A stretch of DNA of 64,000 nt from Actinophytocola xanthii (GCF_001921205.1 NZ_MSIE01000015.1:62001-126000); one strand, 5' to 3'. Shown: positions 16,792 through 26,122, counted from the stretch's first letter. Numbers and translations are program-made. The notes: generated by a model not told the origin, from the sequence alone.

Positions 16792-19700
16792 ACCGGCTCC
16801 TCCGTCCAGCCGATCTGCAGGCCGACGGCCTCGCGACGGGTCACCAGCATCGCCCGCCCCGGCGGCAGCGGCCGGCCCCTCATGCCGTTGAGCAACGGCA
16901 TCTCGTTGGGCGGCATGGACAGCACCAGCTCGGGAGTGTTGGACTCGTGCAGGCGGCGGACCACCGGGTCCATTCCCGACCGGTTCGAGCCGGCCGCCGC
17001 CCGTGCGACGATCAGGTGCAGACCGATGTCGCCGGCCTGCGGCACCAGGTCAACCATCTCCTGGAGCGGACCGCCGGTCGGGGAGATCAGCAGGTCGTAG
17101 TCGTCGACGAGGACGAAGATCTGCGGCCCGCTCCACCAGTCCCGCCTGCGCAGCTGAGCCGGGGTGATGTCGGGGCCGGGGATCCGGGCCCGCAGGTCCG
17201 TCGCCACCTGGTGAACCGGCCCCGCCGCCGCGGCGGCGGACACCACCGTGGCCAGCGCGTACTCCTCCGGCACCGACTCCATCAGCCCGCGCCGCGGGTC
17301 GAGCACCAGGATCCGCGCCTCCTCGGGTGCGTAGACGGTCGTGATGGCCTGCGTGATGAGGCGCAGCGCGGCGGTCTTGCCGCTGGCGCTGTCGCCCATG
17401 ACGGCCAGATGCGGCCGGGCGTCGAAGTCGTGCCACACCGGCAGCAGATCCAGCTCGCTCGCGCCGAGCGCCACCTTCGGTCCGGCCTCCGGCGCGGGCA
17501 GCTCAGCGGCCGGCAGGACCGACGGCAGCATCCGTACGTGTGGCGCGTGCCGGCCGGTCCACGACTCCGCGACCGCGATACACAGCTCGCGGGTCGCCCC
17601 GGCGAGACCGTCGGCGTTGTCGACGCCGTCGATCCGCGGTACCCCGGCCAGGAAGTGCGTGTGGTCGGCTGTCATACCCCGTCCGGGAATCTGCGGTACC
17701 TCGGCCGCCTTCCGCATGTTGATGACAGAGTCGATCGAGTCGCCGAGCCGCAGTTCGAGCCGGGTGCCGAGCTGGTCGCGTAGTGCACTGTGCACATCGG
17801 ACCAGCGGTTGGTGGTCAGCACCAGGTGCACGCCGTAGGCGAGGCAGCGGCCGGCGAGCGCCCGCAGGGTCATGTCGTGCTGCTCGAACTCCGCGCGCAA
17901 CGAGCCCCAGCCGTCGACGACGAGGAACACGTCACCGTGGGGGTCGTCGGCGAACTCGCCGTTCGCCCGCCGTTCCCGGTAGGCGGCCATGCTTTCCACG
18001 TTGTGCTCGGTGAAGACCTCCTCCCGGTGCGCCAGCATGGTCTTCACCTCGGCGATGGTGCGCGACACCCGCTCGGCCTGGAGCCGGCCGGCCACACCGC
18101 CGACGTGCGGCAAGCCCTCCAGAGTGGACAGTGTGCCACCGCCGAAGTCCAGGCAGTAGAACTGGACCTCGTTCGGTGTGTGGGTCAGCGCGAGGGAGGT
18201 GATCAGCGTGCGAAGCAGGTTGCTCTTGCCCGACTGCGGGCCGCCCGCTATGCCGACGTGCCCGCCCGCGCCGGACACGTCGACGACGTGCAGCTCGCGC
18301 TTCTGCTCGAAGGGCTTGTCCACCACACCGATCGGCGCCGCCAACCGGCCGTTGCCCGGCCAGCCGACGGCGGTCAGGCCGCGGTCGGGGTCGGGCACCA
18401 GCGGCGGCAGCAACTGGTCCAGCGAGGGCGGGTCGGCGAGCGGTGGCAACCACACCTGGTGGGCCGGCGGGCCATGACCGATCAGCTTCTCCACCGCGAC
18501 CGACAACACCGACTCGCCGGTCTCCGGCGCGTCGTCGCCGTCGCGCGGCTGTGGGGGCGGCGCGTTGACCCCGGCCGGGACGGGCAGCTTGCGGACGCCG
18601 AACGGCACGACCTGCTGGCGTACCTCCTCCTGGCGTTGTTCGCGGGTGCGCCGCCGGTACTGACCGGACACGTAAGCCGCCTTGAACCGGATCAGGGTGG
18701 CGACGTCACTGCGGAGATAGCCGTTGCCCGGCGCGCTGGGCAGCTGGTAGGCGTCCGGGACGCCGATCACCGAGCGGCTCTCCATGGCCGAGAACGTGCG
18801 CAGACCGATCCGGTAGGAGAGGTGGCTCTCCAACTTGTGCATCCGGCCCTCGTCGATTCGTTGCGAGGCGAGCAGCAGGTGCACGCCGAGGGAACGACCG
18901 AGCCGGCCGATCATGACGAACAGTTCGCCGAAGTCCGGATTGGACGCGAGTAGCTCGCTGAACTCGTCGACGATCACGAAGAGCGTGGGCAGCGGGTCCA
19001 GCGGCGTGCCGGACAGCCGCGCCTTCTCGTAGTCCAGCAGCGAGCTGTAGTTTCCGGCCGAGCGCAGGAACTCCTGCCGTCGCACCATCTCCCCGTGCAC
19101 CGCGTCCTGCATCCGGGTGACCAGCGTCGCCTCGTCCGCGAGGTTGGTGATCACGGCGGACACGTGCGGCAGCTTGTCCAGACCCAGGAACGTGGCACCG
19201 CCCTTGAAGTCGACGAGCACGAAGTTCAGGGTCTCCGACGAGTGGGTCATGGCCAGGCCGAGCACCAGCGTGCGCAGCAGCTCGCTCTTGCCCGACCCGG
19301 TGGCGCCGATCAGCAGTCCGTGCGGGCCCATCCCGCCCTGGGCGGACTCCTTGATGTCCAACTCGATCGGTGCGCCGCTTTCGGTGATGCCGAGGGGGAT
19401 GCGCAGCCGGTCCCGGGTGAGTCCGGTCCGTGCCATGGTCGCCGGGTCCCACGTGTCGAGATCGTTGATGCCGAGGAGCTGTGGCAGCTCGAAGTTGGCC
19501 AGCATCGGTTCGGCCACATCGGTCGTTCCGCCGAGCCGGTACGGCGAGATGGTCCGCGCGAGCGTCGCCGCCCTCGTGGTGCTCAGGGTGTCCGGTCGGC
19601 ACAGGGTGGTGCGGACGTCCTGTCCGGTGCGGTCGGTACGCACCATCTCGACCTTCTCCTCGTCCACGTCGAGGCGAAGGGTCGTTCGGCCGCTCGCGTC

Positions 19701-20747
19701 GATGAGCGCCTCGGAGATGTCGAACACGACGGAGTTGCGGTAACCGGTCCCGGCCAGCCGCGACTCCGCCGGCACCTCGACACCGTCGAGCACGACCACG
19801 ACGTAGGGCTCCTCGGCGCTCGGTGACGCGGCCGCCTCGAACCGGCCCCGCTCGCCCAACTCGGCGTCCAGCAGGTCGATCAGCTCGTCCACGCCGTCCG
19901 CGAGCAGCCGGGCGTTGCCCGCGCCGTCCTGTTCGAGTGGGTGCTGGGCGTGCGGCAGCCACTTCACCCAGTCCCACAGATGCACCCGGCCCGGCTCTGC
20001 GCAGACCGCGACCCGCAGGTCCTCCGGCGAGTGGAAGGTCACCAGCTGACACAGCACCGCACGCGCCAGCCCGCGGATGGCGTCCTCGTCACCGCCGAAC
20101 CTGACCTTCGCGAACCCACGCAGGAACAACGAGGTCGGCAGGTTCGCGACGGTGCCGTGTGCGTTGATGAACCGGCGCAGCGCGCGGGCGGACAACGGCT
20201 CCAGGTCCGCGACCGGCTTGGTGCTCAGCGGAGTGATCGGAATTGCCAGCCGGTGCTCGCCGGTGCCGATCCGAACCTCGGCGAAGTCGCCGTGCGCGGC
20301 GCGCCGCTCCCACAGCCGGCCGGTCATCGCGATCGACCACAGTCCGTTCGGGTCAGGATGGCGCCAGGCGAGCGCCTCTCGCTGTCTGGTCGCCGCGTCC
20401 CGGACCTGGGCTCGCACCTGGCCGAGGTAGCGCAGGTAGTCGCGCCGCTCGCCCTGCATCCGGCCGCGTCGCTCCGTCCCGCCGCGGGCCATCTGGACGA
20501 GGAACATCAACAGGCCCATCAGCAGCATCGCGCCGAACATCGTCAGTCCGAGAACGGGGTTGTTCGGCGCGATGTACAGCAGCATGAACACGCCGCCGAA
20601 CAGCGTCATCGGCAGCATCATCAGGGCGGACATGATGTCCCTGCCCACCGTCTCGGGCAGCGCGGGCGGTTCCTGCAGGGACAGCTCCCCGCTCGGCATC
20701 TCCGGCGGTTGCTCCCGGCTCGGCCGGCGGAACAGCGTTGTCGTCAT
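16788..20747 (-). CDS. eccC: ESX secretion ATPase EccC (FtsK/SpoIIIE type, three ATPase domains)
   Basis: 1319 aa, the usual size of a fused EccCa-EccCb. Two transmembrane helices lie at residues ~40-90 (IMSALMMLPMTLFGGVFMLL and GLTMFGAMLLMGLLMFLV). Three FtsK/SpoIIIE ATPase domains follow: Walker A GATGSGKS (~480), GGPQSGKS (~831) and GDSASGKT (~1116), with Walker B regions FVIVDEFSEL, FLVVDGWGSL and FVLVDDYDLL. Only the first has the full DE pair, as usual for EccC, where domain 1 does most of the ATP hydrolysis and the distal domains bind substrate signals. The ATG at 20747 has GAGGAG 6 nt upstream; the open frame upstream is shadow. Cotranscribed with mycP (4-bp overlap) and divergent from eccD. 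Confidence 0.95.
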   Translation of the reverse strand: MTTTLFRRPSREQPPEMPSGELSLQEPPALPETVGRDIMSALMMLPMTLFGGVFMLLYIAPNNPVLGLTMFGAMLLMGLLMFLVQMARGGTERRGRMQGERRDYLRYLGQVRAQVRDAATRQREALAWRHPDPNGLWSIAMTGRLWERRAAHGDFAEVRIGTGEHRLAIPITPLSTKPVADLEPLSARALRRFINAHGTVANLPTSLFLRGFAKVRFGGDEDAIRGLARAVLCQLVTFHSPEDLRVAVCAEPGRVHLWDWVKWLPHAQHPLEQDGAGNARLLADGVDELIDLLDAELGERGRFEAAASPSAEEPYVVVVLDGVEVPAESRLAGTGYRNSVVFDISEALIDASGRTTLRLDVDEEKVEMVRTDRTGQDVRTTLCRPDTLSTTRAATLARTISPYRLGGTTDVAEPMLANFELPQLLGINDLDTWDPATMARTGLTRDRLRIPLGITESGAPIELDIKESAQGGMGPHGLLIGATGSGKSELLRTLVLGLAMTHSSETLNFVLVDFKGGATFLGLDKLPHVSAVITNLADEATLVTRMQDAVHGEMVRRQEFLRSAGNYSSLLDYEKARLSGTPLDPLPTLFVIVDEFSELLASNPDFGELFVMIGRLGRSLGVHLLLASQRIDEGRMHKLESHLSYRIGLRTFSAMESRSVIGVPDAYQLPSAPGNGYLRSDVATLIRFKAAYVSGQYRRRTREQRQEEVRQQVVPFGVRKLPVPAGVNAPPPQPRDGDDAPETGESVLSVAVEKLIGHGPPAHQVWLPPLADPPSLDQLLPPLVPDPDRGLTAVGWPGNGRLAAPIGVVDKPFEQKRELHVVDVSGAGGHVGIAGGPQSGKSNLLRTLITSLALTHTPNEVQFYCLDFGGGTLSTLEGLPHVGGVAGRLQAERVSRTIAEVKTMLAHREEVFTEHNVESMAAYRERRANGEFADDPHGDVFLVVDGWGSLRAEFEQHDMTLRALAGRCLAYGVHLVLTTNRWSDVHSALRDQLGTRLELRLGDSIDSVINMRKAAEVPQIPGRGMTADHTHFLAGVPRIDGVDNADGLAGATRELCIAVAESWTGRHAPHVRMLPSVLPAAELPAPEAGPKVALGASELDLLPVWHDFDARPHLAVMGDSASGKTAALRLITQAITTVYAPEEARILVLDPRRGLMESVPEEYALATVVSAAAAAGPVHQVATDLRARIPGPDITPAQLRRRDWWSGPQIFVLVDDYDLLISPTGGPLQEMVDLVPQAGDIGLHLIVARAAAGSNRSGMDPVVRRLHESNTPELVLSMPPNEMPLLNGMRGRPLPPGRAMLVTRREAVGLQIGWTEEPV

Positions 20748-20769
20748 CGCGACTCCTCGGTGCGGACTC

Positions 20770-20824
20770 TCCACCTCGGTGGACGGCGCCGACCCCTGGC
20801 GGTGTTCACCGCGCGCCGGTGAAC
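20770..20824. promoter_or_regulatory. Inverted repeats in the divergent eccC-eccD promoter region
   Basis: Two perfect inverted repeats lie in the 107 bp between the divergent genes: TCCACC-tc-GGTGGA at 20770-20783 and GTTCACCG-cgcgc-CGGTGAAC at 20804-20824. Their position and symmetry suit operators for a dimeric regulator of both arms of the ESX locus. No promoter hexamers could be assigned with confidence. Confidence 0.4.
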
Positions 20825-20854
20825 TCCGGGCGCGGCGAACGCCGTGTGGTGGGT

Positions 20855-22285
20855 ATGACGGTGAACTCGAACGAGGCGGAGGCGCCCGCGCCGGCACTCC
20901 CGGCCGGTGGGGCGGGGGAGATGTGCCGGCTGACCATCTGCGGGCCGACCTCCCGGGTCGAGCTGGCGGTCCCGGCGCACGTGCCGATCGCCGACCTGAT
21001 GCCCACGGTCCTCGGTCACCTCGACCCGTCGTTGGCGACGACCGGCCTCGGGCACGGCGGCTGGGTGCTCCAACGGCTGGGTGAGGCGCCGTTGGACGAG
21101 GAACACGGCACCGCGGCGGCCGGCCTGTACGACGGCGACATCCTGCACCTTCGCCCCCGCGACGACCAGCTGCCGGTCGCCGACTTCGACGACCTGGTCG
21201 ACGGGGTACACACGGGCCTGACCGCACGCGGCGACACGTGGACTCCGGCGCTGACCCGCCGGGTGTGCCTCGGGCTCGCCGGCGTGTGCGGGCTGCTCGC
21301 GGTGCTCGTCACCGCCGGGAGCGCGGCCGGGCTGGTGTCCGTGGTGAGCGCGGCGGTGGTCGGCGTGGTGCTCCTCGGGGGCGCGGCCGCACTGGACCGA
21401 CTCCTCGACGATGCCGGCGCGGCCGTGACGCTCGGCGCGTCCGGCGTGCTGGCCTGCGGGGTCGCTGGCCTCGCCCTGCCGTCGGGCGGGGCGTCACCCG
21501 CGCTGTGGTTCACCGGCCCCGGCGTGCTCGCCGCGTCGGTCGCGGTGGCGGTCGCGGCAGGCGTCGTCTACGCCACGCTCTCCATGGCTCGACCGGGATT
21601 CATGGCCGTCGCCGTGGGCGGCGTGCTCACCGCGGCCGCCTGCGTCCTCGACGTGGTGCTCGGCCTGGGCGGCCCGGCGACAGCGGCCGTCCTGGTCACC
21701 GTCGTGCTGGGCATGACCAGGTTCGCACCGCAGGTCGCCGCCTGGCTGGCCGGCCTGGTCGCCGAGCCGGTGCCCACCACCCCGGAAGGCTTCCAGCAGG
21801 GGCTGGATCCATTGCCGGGCAGAGAGGTGCTGGACAAGGCCACGGTCGCCAACCAGTACCTGACGGCGTTCACCCTCGTGCTCGGCGCCGTGGGTACCGG
21901 CGCGCTGCTCGTGGTCTCGTCGCATCCGCGGTGGGACACCCTCACGCTGGCCTGTGCGGTGTCGGTGCTGCTGCTGTTGCAGTCCAGGGAGCTGAACGGG
22001 GCGTGGCACCGGGCCGCCACCCTGGTGCCGGGTGTCGCGACGCTGGTCTCCGTGCTGCTGCGCTGGACGGTCGGGCTGCCGCTGTTCGGCCAGCTGGGTG
22101 TCGCGATCGGCCTGTTGGCGCTGGCGGGCAACGCCGTGGCCGGCGGGCAGGTGCTTCCCGGCCGTCAGCTCGTGCCGAAGTGGGGCCGCTGGGGCGACAT
22201 CCTGCACTGGCTCTGCGGGCTGTCCGTGCTGCCCGTCGTGCTGTCCATCACCGGCTTCTACCAACTGGTCGCCAGCTGGCTGTGA
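20855..22285 (+). CDS. eccD: ESX membrane channel protein EccD
   Basis: 476 aa from the ATG at 20855; the frame is open upstream and in-frame GTGs at 20846 and 20849 are alternatives because no strong ribosome binding site marks the start. Residues ~20-105 are the ubiquitin-like cytosolic domain of EccD (MCRLTICGPTSRVELAVPAH, DGDILHLRPRDDQLP). Residues ~130-476 are about eleven transmembrane helices (for example LGLAGVCGLLAVLVTAGSAA and ILHWLCGLSVLPVVLSITGF). EccD forms the membrane-embedded core of the type VII secretion complex with EccB and EccC. It is followed 49 bp downstream by eccB. The length is in the normal range for the family. Confidence 0.92.
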   Translation: MTVNSNEAEAPAPALPAGGAGEMCRLTICGPTSRVELAVPAHVPIADLMPTVLGHLDPSLATTGLGHGGWVLQRLGEAPLDEEHGTAAAGLYDGDILHLRPRDDQLPVADFDDLVDGVHTGLTARGDTWTPALTRRVCLGLAGVCGLLAVLVTAGSAAGLVSVVSAAVVGVVLLGGAAALDRLLDDAGAAVTLGASGVLACGVAGLALPSGGASPALWFTGPGVLAASVAVAVAAGVVYATLSMARPGFMAVAVGGVLTAAACVLDVVLGLGGPATAAVLVTVVLGMTRFAPQVAAWLAGLVAEPVPTTPEGFQQGLDPLPGREVLDKATVANQYLTAFTLVLGAVGTGALLVVSSHPRWDTLTLACAVSVLLLLQSRELNGAWHRAATLVPGVATLVSVLLRWTVGLPLFGQLGVAIGLLALAGNAVAGGQVLPGRQLVPKWGRWGDILHWLCGLSVLPVVLSITGFYQLVASWL

Positions 22286-22334
22286 ACCCCGGACGCGTCG
22301 AGAGCCGTCGGTCCCAACAGGAAGGAGGTGCGCC

Positions 22335-23675
22335 ATGTACGGCAGGCGTGAACAGGTGGAGGCTCATTCCTTCCTGGTGAGTCGGATCATCGCCGCGGTG
22401 CTGCGCACGGACCCGGACGCGCCGGCACGCCCGCTCCGGCGCACCACGTCCGGCCTGCTCGGCGGGATCGGCATCGCCCTCCTGGTCGTGGCGATCACCC
22501 TGATCGTCACGCTCTTCTTCGGCGGTGGCAGCGACAAGTGGCGGGAGCCCGGCACGCTGATCGTCGACGAGGACTCAGGCAACCGGTACCTGCTGGTCGA
22601 CGGCCGGCTGCGGCCCGTGCTCAACTACGCCTCCGCCCGGCTGCTCGTCGAGGGCGAGCCGCCGGTGGCGACGGTCAGCGGTGACGACCTCGCGGACACC
22701 CCACAGGGTGCGCCGATCGGCATTCCCGGCGCACCCGACTCGGTGCCGTCGGCGAACGCCTCGGCACAGCCGTGGACGGTGTGTTCCGGTGTTCCCGAGG
22801 ACGGCGAGAACGCCGCGGCGGTCGGCGTGACCGTCGGCGCGGCGGCGGGGGTCACCGCGTTCGGCGCGGACGAGGCGGTCCTCGTCCGGGTCGGCGGGCA
22901 GCAGTACCTGGCCTGGCAGGGTACCCGGCTGCGGCTCACCGCCGAGTGGGTGCCCCGAGCCCTCGGCCTCGACCCGGACGCGGCCATTCCGGTCGACTCG
23001 GCCTGGCTCAACACGTTGCCCGCCGGTCCCGACCTCGGGTCGCCGCCGGTGGTCCACGGCGGACCCGGCCCGGCCGTCGCCGGCCAGGACACGACGCTCG
23101 GCCAGCTGGTCAGCGTTCCGGACGCGGTCGGCGACAAGGCTTTCGTGGTCGCCGAGAGCGGGCTGATGCCGGTGAGCACCACCGTGGCGACCCTGCTCGG
23201 CGCCGACCCCGACCTCGACCTGGCACCGACGATCACGCTCACCCCGGCGGAGCTGGCGGCCGAGCGGGTGCTCGCCGCCCCGGTGTGGCAGGCCGAACTG
23301 CCGCCGCGACCACCGTCGGCAATGGACACTTCGGTCAGGGTGCCCTGTGTGCGCTGGGAGTCCGACCGTGTCGCGTTGGTGTCCGCCGAGGGCCTGGCCG
23401 GGGTCGCGGTGAACGGTGAGGGCCTGACCCGCGACGGGCGGGTCGCCGACCGGGTCGAGGTGGTACCGGGGGCCGGCGTCATCGCGCGCACCCGCCCGGC
23501 ACCCGGCGTACCGGGCGCCGGCGTGTACCTGATCACCGAGACCGGAGCCAAGTTTCCCGTGGCCGACGGCGCTGCCGCCGAGGCGCTCGGGTTGTCGCTC
23601 GAGTCCGCCGAACTGGTCCCGGCCGAGCTGCTCGCTCTGCTGCCGACCGGTCCGGTGCTCGAAGTCCCCGCATAG
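22335..23675 (+). CDS. eccB: ESX membrane protein EccB
   Basis: 446 aa. It starts with the family signature (MYGRREQVEAHSFLVSRIIA), then a basic cytosolic segment, one transmembrane helix (residues ~43-66, LLGGIGIALLVVAITLIVTL) and a large extracytoplasmic domain. The domain shows the repeated EccB pattern (PGTLIVDEDSGNRYLLVDGR, AVLVRVGGQQYLAWQGTRLRL) and two Cys residues (WTVCSG, RVPCVRW) that match the conserved disulfide pair. EccB bridges the inner-membrane complex to the periplasm-like space. AAGGAGGTG precedes the ATG with ideal spacing, one of the best ribosome binding sites in the window. The downstream small ESX genes follow after 14 bp, so secretion machine and substrates probably share a transcript. 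Confidence 0.95.
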   Translation: MYGRREQVEAHSFLVSRIIAAVLRTDPDAPARPLRRTTSGLLGGIGIALLVVAITLIVTLFFGGGSDKWREPGTLIVDEDSGNRYLLVDGRLRPVLNYASARLLVEGEPPVATVSGDDLADTPQGAPIGIPGAPDSVPSANASAQPWTVCSGVPEDGENAAAVGVTVGAAAGVTAFGADEAVLVRVGGQQYLAWQGTRLRLTAEWVPRALGLDPDAAIPVDSAWLNTLPAGPDLGSPPVVHGGPGPAVAGQDTTLGQLVSVPDAVGDKAFVVAESGLMPVSTTVATLLGADPDLDLAPTITLTPAELAAERVLAAPVWQAELPPRPPSAMDTSVRVPCVRWESDRVALVSAEGLAGVAVNGEGLTRDGRVADRVEVVPGAGVIARTRPAPGVPGAGVYLITETGAKFPVADGAAAEALGLSLESAELVPAELLALLPTGPVLEVPA

Positions 23676-23689
23676 GAGAGGAAATTCAC

Positions 23690-23989
23690 ATGACAACGCC
23701 AGGAAAACGCAGTGGTTTCGACGAATCGACTCTCAGGGTCGTCATCGCCGCCACACAGGAGGCGGTCGGTGGCCTGACCCAGGTTGGGAGCCGGGTCTCC
23801 TATCTGGCCTCGGCTCTGCCGACCGTGAACATCTCCAAATCTGGTGGCCGGCTGGGCGAGATCTTCTTGAAATTGTCGGGAGACCTCAAAGCCATCAAGG
23901 ACAATCTGGACTTCGTCAACCAGAAGGCAACCGGCCTGCTCAAACACAACATCAACGTCGACGCCGACGCCGACGCCAAGGGCAGGTAA
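23690..23989 (+). CDS. Small ESX-associated helical protein (WXG100-like, without WXG)
   Basis: 99 aa, directly behind eccB, with AGGAGAGGAAA 7 nt before the ATG. Size, position and predicted two-helix hairpin (RVVIAATQEAVGGLTQVGSRVSYL, then GEIFLKLSGDLKAIKDNLDF) match an EsxA/EsxB-type secreted protein. The turn has SKSGG instead of W-x-G, and no YxxxD/E export signal is seen, so it would need a partner to be secreted. The next gene (24029) is the natural partner and does carry a YxxxD. GC and codon use are slightly lower than in the neighbours (AAC, AAG, ATC rich), as in many highly expressed small secreted proteins. Confidence 0.7.
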   Translation: MTTPGKRSGFDESTLRVVIAATQEAVGGLTQVGSRVSYLASALPTVNISKSGGRLGEIFLKLSGDLKAIKDNLDFVNQKATGLLKHNINVDADADAKGR

Positions 23990-24028
23990 GGCGCCTCCGT
24001 TCACCTACGACTCGCACAGGAGAAGGCA

Positions 24029-24322
24029 ATGAGCACCACTTTCGACATCAACCACGACGGATACCTGGACATCAACGAGCAGCTCCTGCGTGAGGTGAGG
24101 GAGCTCGGCCGGATCATCTCCGACCTCAACACGGCCCTGCTGAACATTCCCGAGGCGATCTGGGGCGACGCCGAGCTTATCTACAGAGAGGAAATGGCAG
24201 ACTGGAACCAGATTTACGGCCGCATCCACGAAGAGATCAACGAAAAGACCATGTCGTCGATCGACGTTCACGAGATCTACAAGAACGGGGATTACCAGGG
24301 CACCCGGATCATGCTCGGATGA
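24029..24322 (+). CDS. WXG100-family-like secreted protein
   Basis: 97 aa. Two helices flank a WXG-like turn that reads AIWGDAE (Trp-Gly-Asp rather than Trp-x-Gly). Near the C-terminus YKNGD (Tyr84-Asp88) fits the YxxxD/E type VII export signal. AGGAGAAGG lies 5 nt before the ATG. It follows the 99-aa protein by 39 bp, and the two probably form a heterodimer, as EsxA and EsxB do; only this one has an export motif, matching the rule that one partner carries the signal. A long hairpin (24329-24375) directly behind the stop would end or attenuate transcription here and so raise the level of this pair relative to the downstream genes. Confidence 0.75.
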   Translation: MSTTFDINHDGYLDINEQLLREVRELGRIISDLNTALLNIPEAIWGDAELIYREEMADWNQIYGRIHEEINEKTMSSIDVHEIYKNGDYQGTRIMLG

Positions 24323-24328
24323 ACCACA

Positions 24329-24375
24329 CGTGTGCGATGGGTCCGCCGTTCGCGCGGTGGGGCCCATCGCACACG
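24329..24375 (+). terminator. Long stem-loop after the WXG100-like pair
   Basis: CGTGTGCGATGGG (24329-24341) pairs perfectly with CCCATCGCACACG (24363-24375), and a further T.G/C-G step extends the stem over a 14-nt loop. The stem starts 6 nt after the stop codon at 24322. There is no U tract, so it is either a GC-rich terminator of the actinobacterial kind or an mRNA-stabilising or attenuating structure that sets the ratio between the small secreted pair and the downstream operon. Confidence 0.7.
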
Positions 24376-24419
24376 GGCTTGAGCGGCCGGCAATGGCACG
24401 ATGACATCGGAGGAACGCC

Positions 24420-26081
24420 GTGGTGAACCAGGACCCGGTCCCGCGTGGAAAACCGGGACTTGTCGAGTCCGAGGAGGACAACAGGCCGTACGGCGGGATG
24501 CCTCCGGCCTTTCCTGTCGTGCCGCACGGACAGCACGCCGGCCAGTCGCCTCCGGACGATCCGCCCGGCGGTCCCCGGCCGGTGCCGGGCGAGCCGGCCC
24601 AAGATGTTTTACTGCCCCAGGGTTTTGACGTGTCGAGCCGGCTCGTCCGTCCCGACGAGGTCGCGGGCGGTGCGCCGCCCGCGCCGCCCGAGGTGTCCAC
24701 ACTGGCCCAAGTGTCCCCCGGCTCGGGTTCCTACGGAACGGGTTACCACATCGCGGCGGCCGAGGAGCTGGCGAGCCGGCCCGGTGAGATCGCCTACCGT
24801 CTCCGGCGCCCGGAGGACACCGCACACCCGTCGAGTGAGCCGGATCAGTGCACCTGTTGCGGCGGTACGCACGAGGCGCTTGACCGCGGCCGCCGCGGAG
24901 TCGGCGAGGACGTGCCCCAGTACGGCGGCGAACACGGCCACGCGGCGCAGTTCCAGCACCGCCAGCCCGCCCACGATGACGACGACGGTGACCGCTGGGG
25001 TGGGCCTGGTGAGGATCGTTGGGGTGGGCACGGTGACGGCCGGGGTGGGCACGGAGACGACCGCTGGGGCAAGCCCGGGCACGACGGCCGGGGTGGGCCC
25101 GGTGAGGATCGTTGGGGTGGGCACGGTGACGGCCGGGGTGGGCCCGGTGAGGACCGCTGGGGCAAGCCGGGTGGCCGGGGCGGCGAGGGCGATCGCTGCG
25201 CGTGCTGTGGTGACGCCCATCCAGACCCGGTGCCGCCGGGCAAGTCCGGACTTGCCGACGCCGCGCCCTCCGGCGGCACGCCGGCGTCCGGACTCTCGCA
25301 CTCCGGGAGCGCGCCGACGCCCGGGCTCCCGGCCTCCGGCAGCGCGCCGGCGTCCGGGAGCCCGCCCCTGCTACAGCCGACCGAGAGCGGTGCCGCCCCG
25401 ACCGAGCCGGTGCCGGCGGTGGACAGCGGGCCGCCCTTCGTCAAGTCGATGAATCCGAACGCCGACCCGCACGTCGCCGAAAGGTTGGCCGACAACGCGA
25501 CCCCACCGTCGGTCCCCATGGCGACTCGGCTGGCCGAACCAGTGGTCAAGAGCGGGGCGCCGGCCGGCAGCGGTGTGCCGGCGGTAGGTGCCGTTCCGGG
25601 CGGTGGCGGCGCACCCGGTGGGAGTGGCGCACCCGGTGGGAGTGGCGCACCCGGCGGAAGTGGCGTTCCGGGCGGCGGCGGCATACCGGGCGTCGTTCCC
25701 CCCACCGGCAAGGTCTCGCCCGACCCGAACCTCAAGTTCGACCAGACGGCATACAACCAGCTCACCACGTTCATCGACACCATGCTGATGTCCCTGGAAC
25801 GGAACGCGGTGGTCACCCCGGCCATGGTGCTCGACTCCGAGTGGGCGGTCGCGCCGCCCGGTCAGCAGTGGACACCGGCAAGGCTGCTGTACGACCGCGG
25901 TATCGCGTTCGGCGGTTCTGTCGAGGCCGAGAACGAGAAGCTGCGCACGAGGCTGGCCAGGTTCAGAACAGCCCTCATCTCGGCCAAGGACGTGTTCACC
26001 GAGACCGACGACCTGGCGGCCTACAGCGCCACCGTGTTCGTGAACGAGTACCCCGACTTCGGTGGCGCACCAGCCGTCTAG
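24420..26081 (+). CDS. ESX-associated Gly/Pro-rich protein with repeats
   Basis: 553 aa, unrecognised as a family. The N-terminal half is Pro/Gly-rich and probably disordered, with a GEDRWGGHGDGRGG-type repeat (24984-25180) and GAPGGS repeats (25608-25685). Two short Cys clusters flank the repeat: CTCCGGTH and CACCGDAH, each CxCC followed by His, a possible paired metal or disulfide site. The last ~120 residues are a helical domain (QTAYNQLTTFIDTMLMSLERN, EAENEKLRTRLARFRTALISA) reminiscent of ESX substrate helices. No signal peptide or membrane segment is present, consistent with export by the adjacent ESX system. GGAGG precedes the GTG at 24420 (24423 is equally possible). An effector or surface protein is likely; the exact role is unknown. 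Confidence 0.65.
   Translation: MVNQDPVPRGKPGLVESEEDNRPYGGMPPAFPVVPHGQHAGQSPPDDPPGGPRPVPGEPAQDVLLPQGFDVSSRLVRPDEVAGGAPPAPPEVSTLAQVSPGSGSYGTGYHIAAAEELASRPGEIAYRLRRPEDTAHPSSEPDQCTCCGGTHEALDRGRRGVGEDVPQYGGEHGHAAQFQHRQPAHDDDDGDRWGGPGEDRWGGHGDGRGGHGDDRWGKPGHDGRGGPGEDRWGGHGDGRGGPGEDRWGKPGGRGGEGDRCACCGDAHPDPVPPGKSGLADAAPSGGTPASGLSHSGSAPTPGLPASGSAPASGSPPLLQPTESGAAPTEPVPAVDSGPPFVKSMNPNADPHVAERLADNATPPSVPMATRLAEPVVKSGAPAGSGVPAVGAVPGGGGAPGGSGAPGGSGAPGGSGVPGGGGIPGVVPPTGKVSPDPNLKFDQTAYNQLTTFIDTMLMSLERNAVVTPAMVLDSEWAVAPPGQQWTPARLLYDRGIAFGGSVEAENEKLRTRLARFRTALISAKDVFTETDDLAAYSATVFVNEYPDFGGAPAV
24984..25180 (+). repeat. 93-bp in-frame repeat in the Gly-rich ESX gene
   Basis: A 43-bp stretch beginning GGTGAGGATCGTTGGGGTGG occurs exactly at 25008-25050 and 25101-25143, giving a 93-bp (31-residue) period with shorter GDRWG/DGRGG sub-repeats. 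The near identity at the DNA level implies recent expansion and possible copy-number variation between strains. Confidence 0.8.
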
Positions 26082-26122
26082 CGGACCGATTCGACACATG
26101 GCGGAACTCCCGAGGAGCGATC

